Shown here in pieces: positions 12,191-23,486 of a DNA stretch of 64,000 nucleotides. The notes under the pieces were generated by a model, which was not told the DNA's origin, made no database searches, and saw only the letters and a list, made by a program, of their open reading frames with translations. Origin of the DNA: Hordeum vulgare subsp. vulgare (taxonomy: Eukaryota; Streptophyta; Magnoliopsida; Poales; Poaceae); NCBI RefSeq assembly GCF_904849725.1, contig NC_058518.1:215524741-215588740 (forward strand). Reading direction: 5' to 3'. Within the stretch, counting starts at the first letter, position 1, and the number at the start of each line of letters is the position of its first letter. The position numbers were made by a program, and so were the translations under genes.

Positions 12191-13150
12191 CCTGTGAAAA
12201 GATATAGCAGAGCTGGAAAACATAAGCATCGCAAAATTGCAGAATTTTTCAAAATTGGAACTTAGAAACTTTGGGTATGATCTACTGCAAAATGTATTTC
12301 AGTATCAACGGGTTGAAATTTTCAGAGTCACCGAGACTGACCACTTGCATTAATAGTGACTTGGGAAGCCTTTTCAGTGTAACTGAAAAGAACAACTCGG
12401 TCTCCCCAAAGTGGTTCTCTCTAACCCTAAAAACTAAATATGTGGAACATATTTTATCAACTCGGTATCACCGAGATGCATGTAGCAGGAGATCAGATCC
12501 AAAATTTCTTTGTTCTCTATTCTATGGAATTTTTCTAGTGGTGAAGAGGAGTTTCACTTTGTGGATTGTAGATGGGAGTGACCTAATGCGCATGAGTCGG
12601 ATAGAGGAGCGCATAAGGGGTATGATTCATACCCTAGCTCGGTGATGAATCCGCTAGGCGACGACACCAACGAAGATTTCGTCGGCGGCGGAGAATCCCA
12701 ACGGCGAAGGTGCACGGGGAAGCAAGGGCGAAGACCAAGGGGTCCTGGTGCGCCAGTTTGGGGTTGGGAACATGACATCTAAAGATAGAAATTCAAAGCA
12801 TCGGGTCCTCGGGTATAAATACCCCTCACTGTCGGTTTCACCGATACTAAAAATTTGGTGCCACCGAGTTCCACTATTGTGTGCTCACAAGGAAAATTGG
12901 TGAGGCCAAGATTATGGTATCGGTGCTACCGAGATAAAAAAACCTAGATCATCTTTGATAATCTGTGGAACCGAGAATTTTGGGTTGGTTACACCGAGAT
13001 TCACAAAGATGTTTTGGAAGGCAGCCCTTATCGACAGGAACTCCAAGTGCTCCTCACACAGAGCGATCGAGAAATGCTTGTTCAAGTTTTGTGATGTAGC
13101 ATGAATAGAACTTGAGACGAGAAAGCATAGCTAGCTAGTGAAGGGTCCTA
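12191..13150 (-). other. Upstream/promoter-like region of G with CGGT...ACCG palindromes
   Basis: No coding sequence is supported here. Reading the reverse strand towards G, there is a TATA-like word (TATTTATA, 12814-12821) about 620 bases before the first Met of G. The stretch 12330-13010 is dotted with short inverted words such as CTCGGTATCACCGAG (12461-12475), TCGGTTTCACCGA (12832-12844) and TCGGTGCTACCGA (12920-12932). Similar words fill the LTR of element H at 18460-18700. It may be an LTR or 5' leader of the element that carries G. Confidence 0.4.
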
Positions 13151-13875
13151 GGCATTCTTATTTATCCAATTGTCAAAAGATAAATCAAAAGCCAAATAGC
13201 AACAATTGGATATCCTCGAATGAGAAAAGATATGCAGACCAACATGCTCACACAATAAGATGTCAAATAAAATCACTATGAACATGCACAAACATCCTAG
13301 CATCTATCAAGCACTTTGGCGATGACTAAGTCATCTATATATGAGTATATTGACTTAGGAGTCAAGTAAGAATACTTGATCATAGGTCATACTCGTCGAT
13401 TAAGCACAAGTGGGGTTACCACTTTTACATAATGCATTAATGCATTCACATCATTTAGGAGACGCTTGTACTCAAGTCTTTGATTAAAGCTCCCCCTAGA
13501 TGTGACATCCCCCATAAGAGGGATCAACTAACCTTGGGTTTTGTCGTAGAAGACTTCAAGTAGGTATTATAGTGGTGGATGCTCTTTGTTGATGAAGTTC
13601 ATCTTGAATTGGGAACAATGCTTGTTTCTTACTCTTCTCACCTACATGGGTTAGTCCCAAAGCTAAATTAACAAATACAAAGATATCTATGGACATGAAG
13701 TGAAATACATGGGAGGTGATGCCCAACGATGCTTTAATTACCTTATCCCTTGCTCACCTTTGAGGGAATGTGTGACTCCTTGAACTAATGCATATGGTTG
13801 GCTTTGATTGCATATAGTTCTTGCCAAAATGAGCGGGAGTGAATTTCATTGGTGGATTCACCCCTCAAGAACTTT
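13151..13875 (-). other. Non-coding 3' region of element H
   Basis: No coding signal on either strand. It lies after the last gag-like stop on the reverse strand and is probably the 3' leader-side remnant of H. An imperfect inverted word (CAATTG flanked at 13169 and 13203) is all I can see. Confidence 0.35.
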
Positions 13876-14762
13876 CTAGTTCTTCCTCTTGGGGACCCAC
13901 ATCACCTTGACGGGGATCCTTGGAGTTATGGTAGCACTAGATGAGGTAGTACTAGAAGTGTCCGTGGGAACCCACTCAACCTTGGCTTGGGGTTCTTCAA
14001 ATGAGTCAATGTCCTCTTGAAGCTTTCCCTTGCCCTTGTAGTCTTGTGGTAGAAGATCATCTTGTGAGCTTGTTTCCTTGGGAGGAGAAGGATCATACTT
14101 CTCCTCTTGAGGAACAAACTTTGGAATGCGATATGGACCTTCTACCCAAACATCTCCGTTGATGTTTAAGTAGCCAACACCTTGCTTCTTCCGATGTCCT
14201 CCTTGCTTGCGCACAATTTTCTCAAATTGCTTACTTCCGGCAAGACTCTTGAAGACATCTCTCTCTATAATCCCTTTCAATAGATCATTTTCTTGCTCAT
14301 GTGTAACTTAGCTAAGAGACTCATTAGTGGAATCAAGAGAGCTACCAGCAACAATATATTTTGATTTAGCTTTAGCATTGTTGTTATTAGATGAAGAAAC
14401 TTTCTTGACTTTGTTACTAGTGCTCTTAGTTTAATTGATTGCTTTTAGCAACTCATGCTCTTGCTCTAAATTTAGCTTCTCGAAGCATAGATTCTCATGA
14501 GTTCTTGCAAGCTCTCTATGATGTTCTAGAGTAGTTTCATGAGCTAACTTAAGAGTGTTTAATTCTTTAGTTAGTCATTCAATTTCTCTCTTATCATCAT
14601 CATTCTATTTCTCTTGACTAGAATGAAAATTAGCAAGTTCATTTTCAGTATTGTCACTAGTCTTATCAAAGAGCAAGTCATCTTCTCCTAACAAGTCATC
14701 CTCATTAATATCAAAGTCAAAATACTCGGGGTGTGATACCTTGGGGCCTTTTTCCATGAAGA
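13876..14762 (-). pseudogene. gag: C-terminal gag extension of element H
   Basis: Reverse-strand reading resumes to the left of solo LTR O at 14764 with KGPKVSHPEYFDFD and an acidic, coiled-coil-like stretch (DDLLGEDDLLFD, then ELARTHENLCFEKLNLEQE). It runs on into an open frame of 134 codons (14280-13876) ending IPVKVMWVPKRKN. This composition, with a closing WVPK-type word, is common in the long gag of Copia elements with UBN2-type capsid. Stops near 14281, 14310, 14432 and 14606 show decay. It is the continuation of the gag at 16345-17563. Confidence 0.65.
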
Positions 14763-14764
14763 AA

Positions 14765-16344
14765 TGATACTTGTTGAACTTGCATTGGTTTTCCCTTGAA
14801 GAGGAAAGGGTGATGCAGCGAAGTAGATAAGTATTTCCCTAGTTTGTTGAGAACCAAGGTATCAATCCAGTAGGAGGAACAAGCAAGACCCCAATATTAG
14901 CACCTTCACAAACAACCAAACACTTGCACCCAACGCAACAGAGGGGTTGTCAATCCCTTCACGGTTATTTGCAAGGATGAGATCTGATAGAGATAGGTAA
15001 AAGATTGAGGAAACGAAAAGTAAAACAAAAGTAAATAAATTGCAGGAATATATTTTTGGTATTTTTGGTTTATAGATCTGAAAATATAATATGGAAAATA
15101 GACCCGGAGGCATAGGTTTCACTAGAGGCTTCTCTCATGAAGGAAAATAATAGGGTGGGTGAACAAATTACCGTCGAGCAATTGATAGAAAATCGAATAA
15201 TTATGAAGATATCTAAAGCAACGATTATGCATACAGGCATCACATCCGTGTCAAGTAGACCGAATCGATTATGCATCTACTACTATTACTCGACACATCG
15301 ACTGACTTCTCCTGCATCTAGAGTATTAAGTTCATGAAGAACGGAGTAACGCATTAGCTAAGATGACATGATGTAGAGGGATAAACTCAAGCAATATGAT
15401 GAAAGCCCCATCTTTTTATCCTCGATGGCAACAATGCAATACGTGCCTCGCTACCCCTACTTTGTCACTGGGTGAGGACACCGTAAGATTGAACCCAAAA
15501 CTAAGCACTTCTCCCATTGCAAGAATTACCAATCTAGTTGGGCAAACCAAACCAATAGCTCGAAAAGACTTGCAAAGATATGAAATCATGCATATAAGAA
15601 TTCAAAGAATATTCAAATAATATTCATAGGTAATCTGAACATAAACCCACAATTCATTGGATCTCGACAAACACACCGCAAAAGATTATTACATCGGATA
15701 GATCTCCATGAATATCATGAAGAACATGGTATTGAAGAACAAAGAGAGAGAAGAAGCCATCTAGCTACTACCTATGTACCCGTAGGTGTGCAGTGAACTA
15801 CTCACGCATCATCGGTGGGGCAATGGAGTTGATGTAGATGCCCTCCATGATCAATTCCCTCTCCGGCAGATTACCGGAAAAGGCTCCGAGATTGGATCTC
15901 ACGGGAACAGAGGCTCCCGGCGGCGGAAAAGTATTTTTGAGGCTCCCTTTGGTATTGGGGGACTATTTGGGAATTTATGGGCCAAGTATTAGGGTTAAGA
16001 GGCCTGCAGGAGACCCAGAAGCGAGGGGGTGTGCCCCCCTAGGGTGCGCCCTGTAGGCTTGTGGCCTCCCGGCTAGTCTCCTGCCCCCTTCTCCAAGCCT
16101 AACAGGTGTCTTCTGGTCCAAGAAAAATCATTCCAAAGATTTTATTCCGTTTGGACTCCGTTTAATATTCCTTATCTGCAATACTCAAAAACATGAAAAA
16201 AACAGAAACTGGCACTAGGCTCTATATTAATAGGTTAGTCCTAAAAATAATATAAAATTCGACATTAATGCATATAAACATCCAGAAAAGATAATATAAT
16301 AGCATGGAAAAATGAAAAATTATAGATTCGTTGGAGACGTATCA
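14765..16344 (-). repeat. Solo Athila-type LTR O inside gag of H
   Basis: Reverse strand, 1580 bases, opening TGATACGTCTCCAACG and closing GTATCA. It shares long stretches with the LTRs of C and J (for example the ACTTCTCCCATTGCAAGAAT word near 15510). Both flanks are the gag of H, so the internal part of the parent element is gone: a solo LTR made by recombination between two LTRs. Flanking five-base words AGAAA and AGCAG match only partly, so the target duplication has decayed. Confidence 0.8.
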
Positions 16345-17563
16345 AGCAGTTTCTAATCCCTTCATTTGGTGAATCAAATAAGTCGTCGGGGTTGGAAGAA
16401 ACAAGTGCAATGCCGGCAAGACCTTCATCTTGACTGTAGTCACAGTTGGATTGATAAATTCTCTCGGATTGGTTGTCAGACTTGGAGCCAGAAATACATT
16501 CAACAACATGAACTTGATGTCTTCTTCTGGAACTGCTCTTGGTGTACTTGTACTTCTTCTCTGATTTTGTGCCTCTCCGGGAGTGTCTTCGTTCATATTG
16601 ATCTGCTCTACTCATCTCCTCTCTGCGAGGTGACTCATCTCTTGAGCTTCGTCTTGTAGGTGACTCTTCTCTTTGTTTGTGGGGAGCCGAGCACTCATTT
16701 GAGAAGTGTCTCGGCTTTCCAGAGTTGTAGCAGTTTCGGTCACGACTAGACGAACGCTTCTCATGATATCTTGAGCTTGAGCTTCTCTCTTTGCCTCTAC
16801 TCTTGTAGAATTTATTGAACTTTCTGACCATGAGGCTGATCTCTTCATTGGTAACAAGGTTGTCACCTGAAGTAGCGGGAGCATCAGCTGAAGCTTTGTA
16901 AGCACCGATTGACTTGTTGTGCAACTCATCTTTGTCTTTGAGAGACATTTCATGAGCAACAATCCTTCCAATGACTTCAGTAGGCTTGAGATCTGTATAG
17001 TTGGGCATCATTTGGATTAATGTGCATATGGTGTTGTATCTTCCATACAAATCTCTAAGTATCTTATTGATGATGAATTTGTCAGTCATATCTTCGCTTC
17101 CTAAGCCAACAATCTTATTTTTGATGAGAGCTAGCCTGGAGTACATCTCAGTGACTCCTTCACCATCCTTCATCTTGAACTTGTCAAGATGACTTTGAAG
17201 CACATCCAACTTAGATTCTCTGACAAAGTTGGTACATTCGTGCATATCAATCAAAGTATCCAAAATTTCCTTTGCATTCTCAAGGCGACTGATTTTGTTG
17301 AATTCTTCGGGACACAAGCACTTGAACAGGATGCCACAGTCTTGACCATTGAATTGCAGAATCTTTAATTCTTTCGGTGTGGCATCACGATCCGGTTCTC
17401 TCCCTTCTTTGAACAAATCACCTTGCACACAAACACGAACAACAGCCCAAACGGCAAGATTATGACCAAGAATATGCATTTTCATTTTATGTTTCCAACT
17501 AGCAAAATTAGTTTCATCGAAATATGGACCTCTACGGTGATAATTTCCCTTACTAGACGCCAT
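16345..17563 (-). pseudogene. gag: Gag N-terminal part of element H (UBN2-type, altered zinc knuckle)
   Basis: Open for 406 codons from the Met at 17563 until solo LTR O. It begins MASSKGNYHRRGPYFDETNF, then FASWKHKMKMHI, typical of the DUF4219/UBN2 capsid domains of Copia gag. The middle has QSHLDKFKMKDGEGVTEMY and ALIKNKIVGLGSEDMTDKF. The knuckle at about 16725 reads CYNSGKPRHFSNEC: the second Cys of the CX2CX4HX4C pattern is Ser, so zinc binding should be impaired. An Arg/Ser-rich tail follows (RRSSRDESPRREEM). The start is supported by the primer site 40 bases upstream. Confidence 0.82.
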
Positions 17564-17603
17564 ACTCTCCTAGGTTGTGAAACCTATACAATGGAGGCCA
17601 AAA

Positions 17604-17615
17604 GCTCTCATACCA
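17604..17615 (-). other. Primer binding site of element H
   Basis: Reverse-strand TGGTATGAGAGC, two bases inside the LTR end, differs by one base from TGGTATCAGAGC, the complement of the plant initiator-Met tRNA 3' end. Confidence 0.75.
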
Positions 17616-17617
17616 AT

Positions 17618-19135
17618 TGTAGGATCGAAAGAATGTCTAGAGGGGTGTGATTAGAGTACTTGACAAGATAAAAACTTAGACTTTTCCCAATTTTTAGTGT
17701 GGGCTAGTTTTAGCAACTATGACTAGTCAAGCACACCCTACACATGCATATCTAAGAGTGTTGCAGCGGAAAATAAAACATGCAAGTGTAAATAGAGGGT
17801 AAGGTAGGGAGATCAAACGCAAAGGTTGACACGGCGATTTTTGGCATGGTTTAGATAGGTGGCTCTATCGTATGTCCATGTTAGTGGAGACTTCAACCCA
17901 TGGAGGGTAATGGTTGTGAGAGTCCCCGGAGGGCTCCACCCACAAGGGATCCATGAAGAAGCGCCTTGTCTATTCCACCACGGCTTCCGTCCACACAGGA
18001 CTAGCCTCACTCATGGTAGATCTTCACGAAGTAGGCGATCTCCTTTCCCTTACAAACATTTTGGTTTAACTCCACAACACGAAGTAGGAGGATCCCAAGG
18101 GATACCTAACCAATCCAGGAGGCACCACCCTCCAAAAGGTAATAGATGTGGTAGAACGAGGAACTCCTTGCTCTTGTGCTTATAAAGATAGTCTCCTCAA
18201 CAGTCAATCACTCTCTCTCAGATTTGGCATGGGTAGGAGAGATTGATCTTGTGGAAAGCAACTTGGGGAGGCTAGAAATCAAGGTTCAAATGGTTGAAAT
18301 GGAATCTCTTGATCTCAACACTTGAGTAGGTGTCTCTCTCAAAAAATATGGATCTCGCAAGTGTAAGTGTGTTCTGAGTGCTTCCTCTGCGAATGAGAGG
18401 TGGGTGGAGGGTTATATATAGGCAACCTCCAAAATCCAACCGTTACACCATAATTGACCAACTCGATGACACCAAAGTTACAAACTTGATGGTACCGAAT
18501 TGCCCAAAAGGTAGAAACTTTGAATCTCGATGGAACCGATATACACAGCTCGGTAGAACCGATAAGGTGACTAACGGTCAGATGGCACAACTCTGTGGCA
18601 CCGATACAGAAACTCAGAAATTCCGATTTTGTGCACCGAGAAACACAAGGTTGGCCACCCAAACTCGGTAGCACCAATGCAGAATCGGTTGTACCAAGAA
18701 CATAGGGTTTGGCTGGGATCTGTGTAAGTGTAAAATCTATATAGCCGTGTGAGGAATGTTGGTGGAACCTATTTTCCATATTTGGCTTGGAATAGATATA
18801 TTTTGTAAAAGTATGGGTGAGAATTTTTTGTGGCTATCCCTAAGCACTTGAGAAAACTAATTCATCGTAATACCTCATCCCCTTTTAATAGTATTGGCTT
18901 TCCTATGGACTCAAATGTGATTTCTCACAAAGTGTAAAATGAAGAGTCTTCTTGCTTGAAGCTTTAGCCAATCCTATTCCTTCCTTCATCAAAGGGGAAT
19001 CTCCACACAATCCTATATCCAAAGCATCTTTGAACTTTTCTGGAATGTACTTGAATAAACTCATTAGTCCAATGATGCATATGTTGTGATTAATTACCAA
19101 AACCACCTTAGGGAGCAATTGTGCTTTCACAAACA
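17618..19135 (-). repeat. 5' LTR of element H
   Basis: On the reverse strand it opens near 19135 (TGTTTGTGAAAGCACAATTG; an alternative opening is TGAAAGCACAATTG at 19129) and ends CGATCCTACA at 17618. A TATA-like word lies at 18413-18420. Many TCGGT...ACCGA-type words fill 18460-18700. No frame of significance is present. Element I begins 11 bases to the right. Confidence 0.72.
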
Positions 19136-19146
19136 TTTACCATAAC

Positions 19147-20560
19147 TGTAAGTGCATCTAGTGCCCCTTAGTGATTTTGGTGGTTTGAAGACTTATAGGA
19201 TAAGTATCTAATGTGTTCATGAGTGTACACAGGATCTATAAGTCGTTGAGGAGTTTGGAATATTCGATGAATATCGACCCCTAAAAATGTATATCTTCGG
19301 CTGAAGAAATTGGCCTGAAGCTGAAGAACTGAATCGCGAAGGAATTGCGATGAAATTGATATTCCTCAAGAAGAAATTGAAAATGAGGAATTCGGTGTGT
19401 CCTGAAGAAAAACAATCTGAAGATTTTGAAGCATGAAGATTTATTTGTGTCTGTTTTATTTTCTTCACTTTTGAGTCATAGGAGCACCATGCTGTTAAAG
19501 GGGCTCAAAGTAACACGTTGGATTGAATTTCCTCATGATACTCAACCCAAGCCTAATCCTACCAAAAGCCTCAAGTGAGGAAAATGAGAGACATGAGGAC
19601 TCTCATAGTTGAGGGTCCCGACCATTACCGCAAGTCGCGCCACATCACTGATCTTATCCACACCAACAGTCATATTATTTAAGGGCATTAATGTCAAATC
19701 ATGTCGGGATGCTCCCAGGCTATAAATAGCCGCTGCCCACAACCATTAGCTAGTTGGCTGCTCCGTTGGAAACTGACACTTGTCATAAGAGCAACCCAAA
19801 TTCCTCAGAGTCTTCAAGAGTAATTCATCAGTGAGGAAATACCCCAAACACCAAACCACAAACCGAAAACCAAGTGATTGAGCATCACTGAAGAAGTTGT
19901 TCTTGTGTGGGACTGATGCCTTTTACCTTTGAGGACTGTGCATCCTCTAGACGGTTAGGCGTCATGGTCTAGAGAAATCCAGGAGTCAATTGTGGATCGC
20001 CAGGTGACCAAGTTTGTGAGGGTTTGGAAGTCTGCCCTGAAGACTTACCACGAGTGTTGGGCGAGGACTGTATGTTCTTTGCCCAAGGAGAATACGATAG
20101 GGACTACTTGTCCCGGGACTGTGTGTCTTCTTGTTTCAATACCAAGCCGCTCCAAACCAGATGTACAACTGTCAGTTGGAACTGGGTCATCAACCACTGT
20201 CTTCACTGTGAAACGAGTTCTATTTCTTCAACTCTTTAAATTCCTCATATTGTATATTGATGATTTTCACTGTCACTGTTTGAAGAATTTGCTGAAGACT
20301 TTCTCTGAAAATCCTCAACCCCAAATTCTTCACGCGAGTTAATCCTCATGTGTTTTCTCCGTGCCTGCACACTGTGCAAAGTGTTCTTCATATTCTTCAC
20401 CTTGAAAACTGTTGTAGTGATACTTTGCACTCCTGGTCCTTTCTTGTTTCCGCTGCAAGTTAGTCATTAGTGAGGAATTTCCTCAAAAGGAATTTCCTCA
20501 ATGATGAAATTCTAAAAATGTCCTATTCACCCCCCCTCTAGTCGATATAACGCACTTTGA
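19147..20560 (+). repeat. 5' LTR of Copia element I
   Basis: Opens TGTAAGTGCATCTAGTGCCC and ends GCACTTTGA just before the primer site (TCA, as expected for an LTR end, has become TGA). It is 1414 bases long. A TATA-like box is at 19721. The region 19250-19460 and 20280-20520 is rich in repeated CCTCA/TGAGG and TTCTTCA/TGAAGAA words. Confidence 0.78.
19721..19728 (+). promoter_or_regulatory. TATA-like box in LTR of element I
   Basis: TATAAATA in a GC-rich setting (CAGGCTATAAATAGCCG), which is itself a small inverted repeat around the box. Confidence 0.55.
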
Positions 20561-20562
20561 AT

Positions 20563-20574
20563 TGGTATCAGAGC
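20563..20574 (+). other. Primer binding site of element I
   Basis: TGGTATCAGAGC, a perfect 12-base complement to the initiator-Met tRNA 3' end, two bases after the LTR. Confidence 0.88.
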
Positions 20575-20627
20575 AAGGTACTCCCTTGTTCTGTGTGATT
20601 TTGGTTTAACCACCTGGAGTTTTAGTT

Positions 20628-22425
20628 ATGTCGACTGCAGGCATGATCAAGGTTACCGTAGGATGTCCTACTTTTGAAGGAAAGTACTTTCCCTTCTGGA
20701 AGACCAAGATACAGATGCATCTACAAGCTATTGACAATGATCTCTGGTATATTGTTGAACATGGTGTCCCTATCGTCACTGCTATTGTCTCTACCGCTGA
20801 TGTGAAGAAATTCAAGCAACTTGATTCTCAAGCGAAGAATATCATGTGTGGCCATCTGAGCAAGGGCCAGTATGGCAGAGTGTGTGCTTTGGGCTCAGCA
20901 AAACTTATCTGGGAAAGGTTCTCCAAAGTTAATGAAGGAGTATCAACCCAGCGTGATTCTCGTGTTTATGTTCTTCGCAATCTCTTCAATCGCTTCAAGA
21001 GGCTTTACAATGAAAGCTGCCAAGATACCTTTGATCGCCTGATTGACATATCAAATGAACTGCAAGCACTGGGAGCTCGAGACATTACTGATGACGAAGT
21101 TGTGAAGAAACTGCTAAGATCTTTGGATTCTTCATTTGATATTTTAGTTCTGATGATTCAAGAAAGACCAGACTACAAGATGCCTGATCCAGCTGATATA
21201 CTCGAAAGACTCAATACTCATGAATTCCAACAAGAAGAAAAGAGAGATCTATATGGACCAAGCTATTCTTGACCACGGGCACTGAAGGCCAAAGCAATTT
21301 CCTCATCTGAAGAAGAAGACTCAGGTGGTAGCATTGGTGATCCTGAAGAATTTGGATAGGAGCTTGCAATGCTCGTGAGGAAATTCCAGAAATTTACACG
21401 ACATGGCCAGTTTGATAAAACTTCAAGAAGAGATATGAGGTTAGAATCTTCATCTGAGGACTACAAGAAAAGAACCTGCCACAAATGCAAGAAAATAGGT
21501 CACTACATTGTTGATTGTCCTCGTTGGGGAAAGGAATCAAAGAAGAAGAAATACAAGGATGAAAGTTCTGATAACTCGAAGAAAAAGAAGAAATCTTCAA
21601 AATCCTCATCCTCAAAGTCCTCATCGCACAAGAAGACTAGTTTCAGAAAGGCTCGGGCACTTATTGGCAAGGAAATGGATTCTGAGGCAGAATCTGAGGA
21701 ATGTGATGAAGAGGAGGGTTCTGATGAAGACTTAGGATCTGGACAGGCTAGCCTTGCACTTGCAACCACATTCATCAGCAAGTCAATCTTCAACCTTGAA
21801 GAAAATGATAACACCATCCACACTGATGACTATGCTAATGACTTCGCACCAACCTATTGCTTCATGGCAAAAGGTTCAAAGGTACCTAATGATGCTTCCT
21901 CCTCTGATTCAAGTGACTGTGAACCTGATGATTATAAAAAACACAGTTACAGTAAACTTGCTATCATTGCCACTAAACAACAAATAGCCCTGGAAAATCT
22001 TTAGAAACCGTTAGAGAGAAGCGATGATCTGTTGAATGATGAAATGAATCTTACCCAAATCCTCATTGAAGACATGAAAAGTCTTCAGTCCAGATTTGAT
22101 AATCTTCAAGATCATCATGTTACACTCCTCGCTGATCATGAGAACTTTCCTATGAATTTCTTCAAAGGAAGCTTGATCTTGAGAAGCCGAGGATTTCTCA
22201 TGATGGTCTTCGTATGGAAAATGATTCATTACTAGCTCAACAGATCAGTATTGCTCAAGCTGAATTCATTCCTCCATGTCTTAAATGCATCGAACGTGAA
22301 ACTGCTAATTCTTCACCTGAATCATCAAATGCTTCTATTACTATAAATTCGTCAACTGCTCCTGTAGTGTCAAATTCCTCATTTGAGGAAACCACAAATG
22401 TCACTGATGAAAATGCAGGCTGAAG
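20628..22425 (+). pseudogene. gag: Gag of element I (UBN2-type with intact zinc knuckle), interrupted
   Basis: Starts MSTAGMIKVTVGCPTFEGKY 50 bases after the primer site. The capsid region runs to 21272 (FPFWKTKIQMHLQ, LDSQAKNIMCGHLSKGQY, QDTFDRLIDISNELQALGA). Stops at 21272 and 21358 interrupt it. The next block (21369-22004) holds an intact CCHC knuckle, CHKCKKIGHYIVDC, at about 21475, then Lys/Ser runs and an acidic stretch. A third block (22032-22425) is a coiled-coil-like tail with a frameshift near 22150. Knuckle plus basic run is the RNA-binding part of a Copia nucleocapsid. Confidence 0.82.
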
Positions 22426-23486
22426 GACTTGTATGTGACAGGCATATACAAAAGTCTCAAAGGACACCAAACCCTTTGTGATGTGCTCAAAAAGAAGATC
22501 TTGAACAGGAACCCGAGGAAAGAAGGAATTGCCTTTGAGAGAAAATTGAATGCTGATGGATCATATTGGAAACGTGAGTAGTATCCCAAAACCTCATGGG
22601 TTGCTGGTACAGGGCCTCCTTTTGATCCATCCAATCTAACAGGCTTTTCATGTGAATTATCCTATTCCTCGGATGAGTCATTTAACTCCAACTGTAAATT
22701 GATCAAAAATCAATCTGGTGAAGTATGTGCTCGATATGTTGGAACTAACTACAGGAATGGGCCTCCCTGAGGAAAATCTGGGTTCCCAAAAGTTGCCTTG
22801 AAAATCTTCAGGCGAATGTCCTCATGACACCACCTATGAAGAATTTGAACCCCAGATCAAATTCCTTAGGAGGACCAAAGTCTTCAAGAGGATCAAAATC
22901 CTCAACTGGTCAAAACTATGCTCGTACCCGTGCTAATGCTTCTAACATGCAGGGAAATTACAAGGAATATGAATATGAGTGTTATTCTTCAAATCATTAT
23001 GTTCATAAATCCTTGAATAAGTTCTCTGCATATTCATTTGAGTACTTTAACCCCCCTACTATTAAGAGAAGTGCATTAGCTTCAATGCCCCCTTTCTCAT
23101 ATGGTGCTCACAGGATGATGAATGCTTTACCACCCCTTCAGATGTGGGTGGTGAAGAAATTGAACTAATCACTTGTGCAGGTCAGGTGTCTAGATGAAAA
23201 TCATCATCTGAAGAATTTGTTGGAGACCTGAGGAAAACGCTTGATGGGATTCAAGCCAATATTGATGACATAGTAATATTTCACACGTCCTTATAATTCT
23301 GTTTATGATGAAATTCCTATCTGATGAAATTGATATCATATTCTTCAAGTCTGAAGCATATGAGATGGTAAGCTGTATTAATTCATCTTCAAGATGACAA
23401 ACCCAAGAGTACTGAGTGGGTTCTTGATAGTGGTTGCACACACCACATGACTGGTGACAAAATCTTGCTGATGAATATGCCACTAA
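22426..23486 (+). pseudogene. Gag tail and protease start of element I
   Basis: Frames change repeatedly. Words such as LKGHQTLCDVLKKKILNRNP and FDPSNLTGFSCELSYSSDE (22440-22680) belong to the long linker between gag and protease in this Copia group. At 23418-23480 WVLDSGCTHHMTGD gives the catalytic Asp-Ser-Gly of a Copia protease. It breaks off at LTR J. Confidence 0.65.

Larger units (their letters stand above)
13151..19135 (-). mobile_element. Copia-type gag element H, reverse strand, probably non-autonomous
   Basis: On the reverse strand: a 5' LTR (19135-17618), a tRNA-iMet-like primer site, and a gag gene split by solo LTR O. After that come about 700 bases of non-coding sequence down to 13151. 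Protease, integrase and RT are not seen on the strand expected, so either they were never there or were deleted. The left boundary is uncertain because no 3' LTR matching 17618-19135 was found. Confidence 0.7.
19147..23486 (+). mobile_element. Copia retrotransposon I (5' LTR to protease)
   Basis: 5' LTR, initiator-Met primer site, long gag and the beginning of protease are in place; then the sequence switches to LTR J in the middle of the protease (after THHMTGDKILLMNM). The rest of pol is missing from the window. Five bases before the LTR (ATAAC) would be one half of its target duplication. It inserted immediately beside the LTR of H. Confidence 0.82.
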
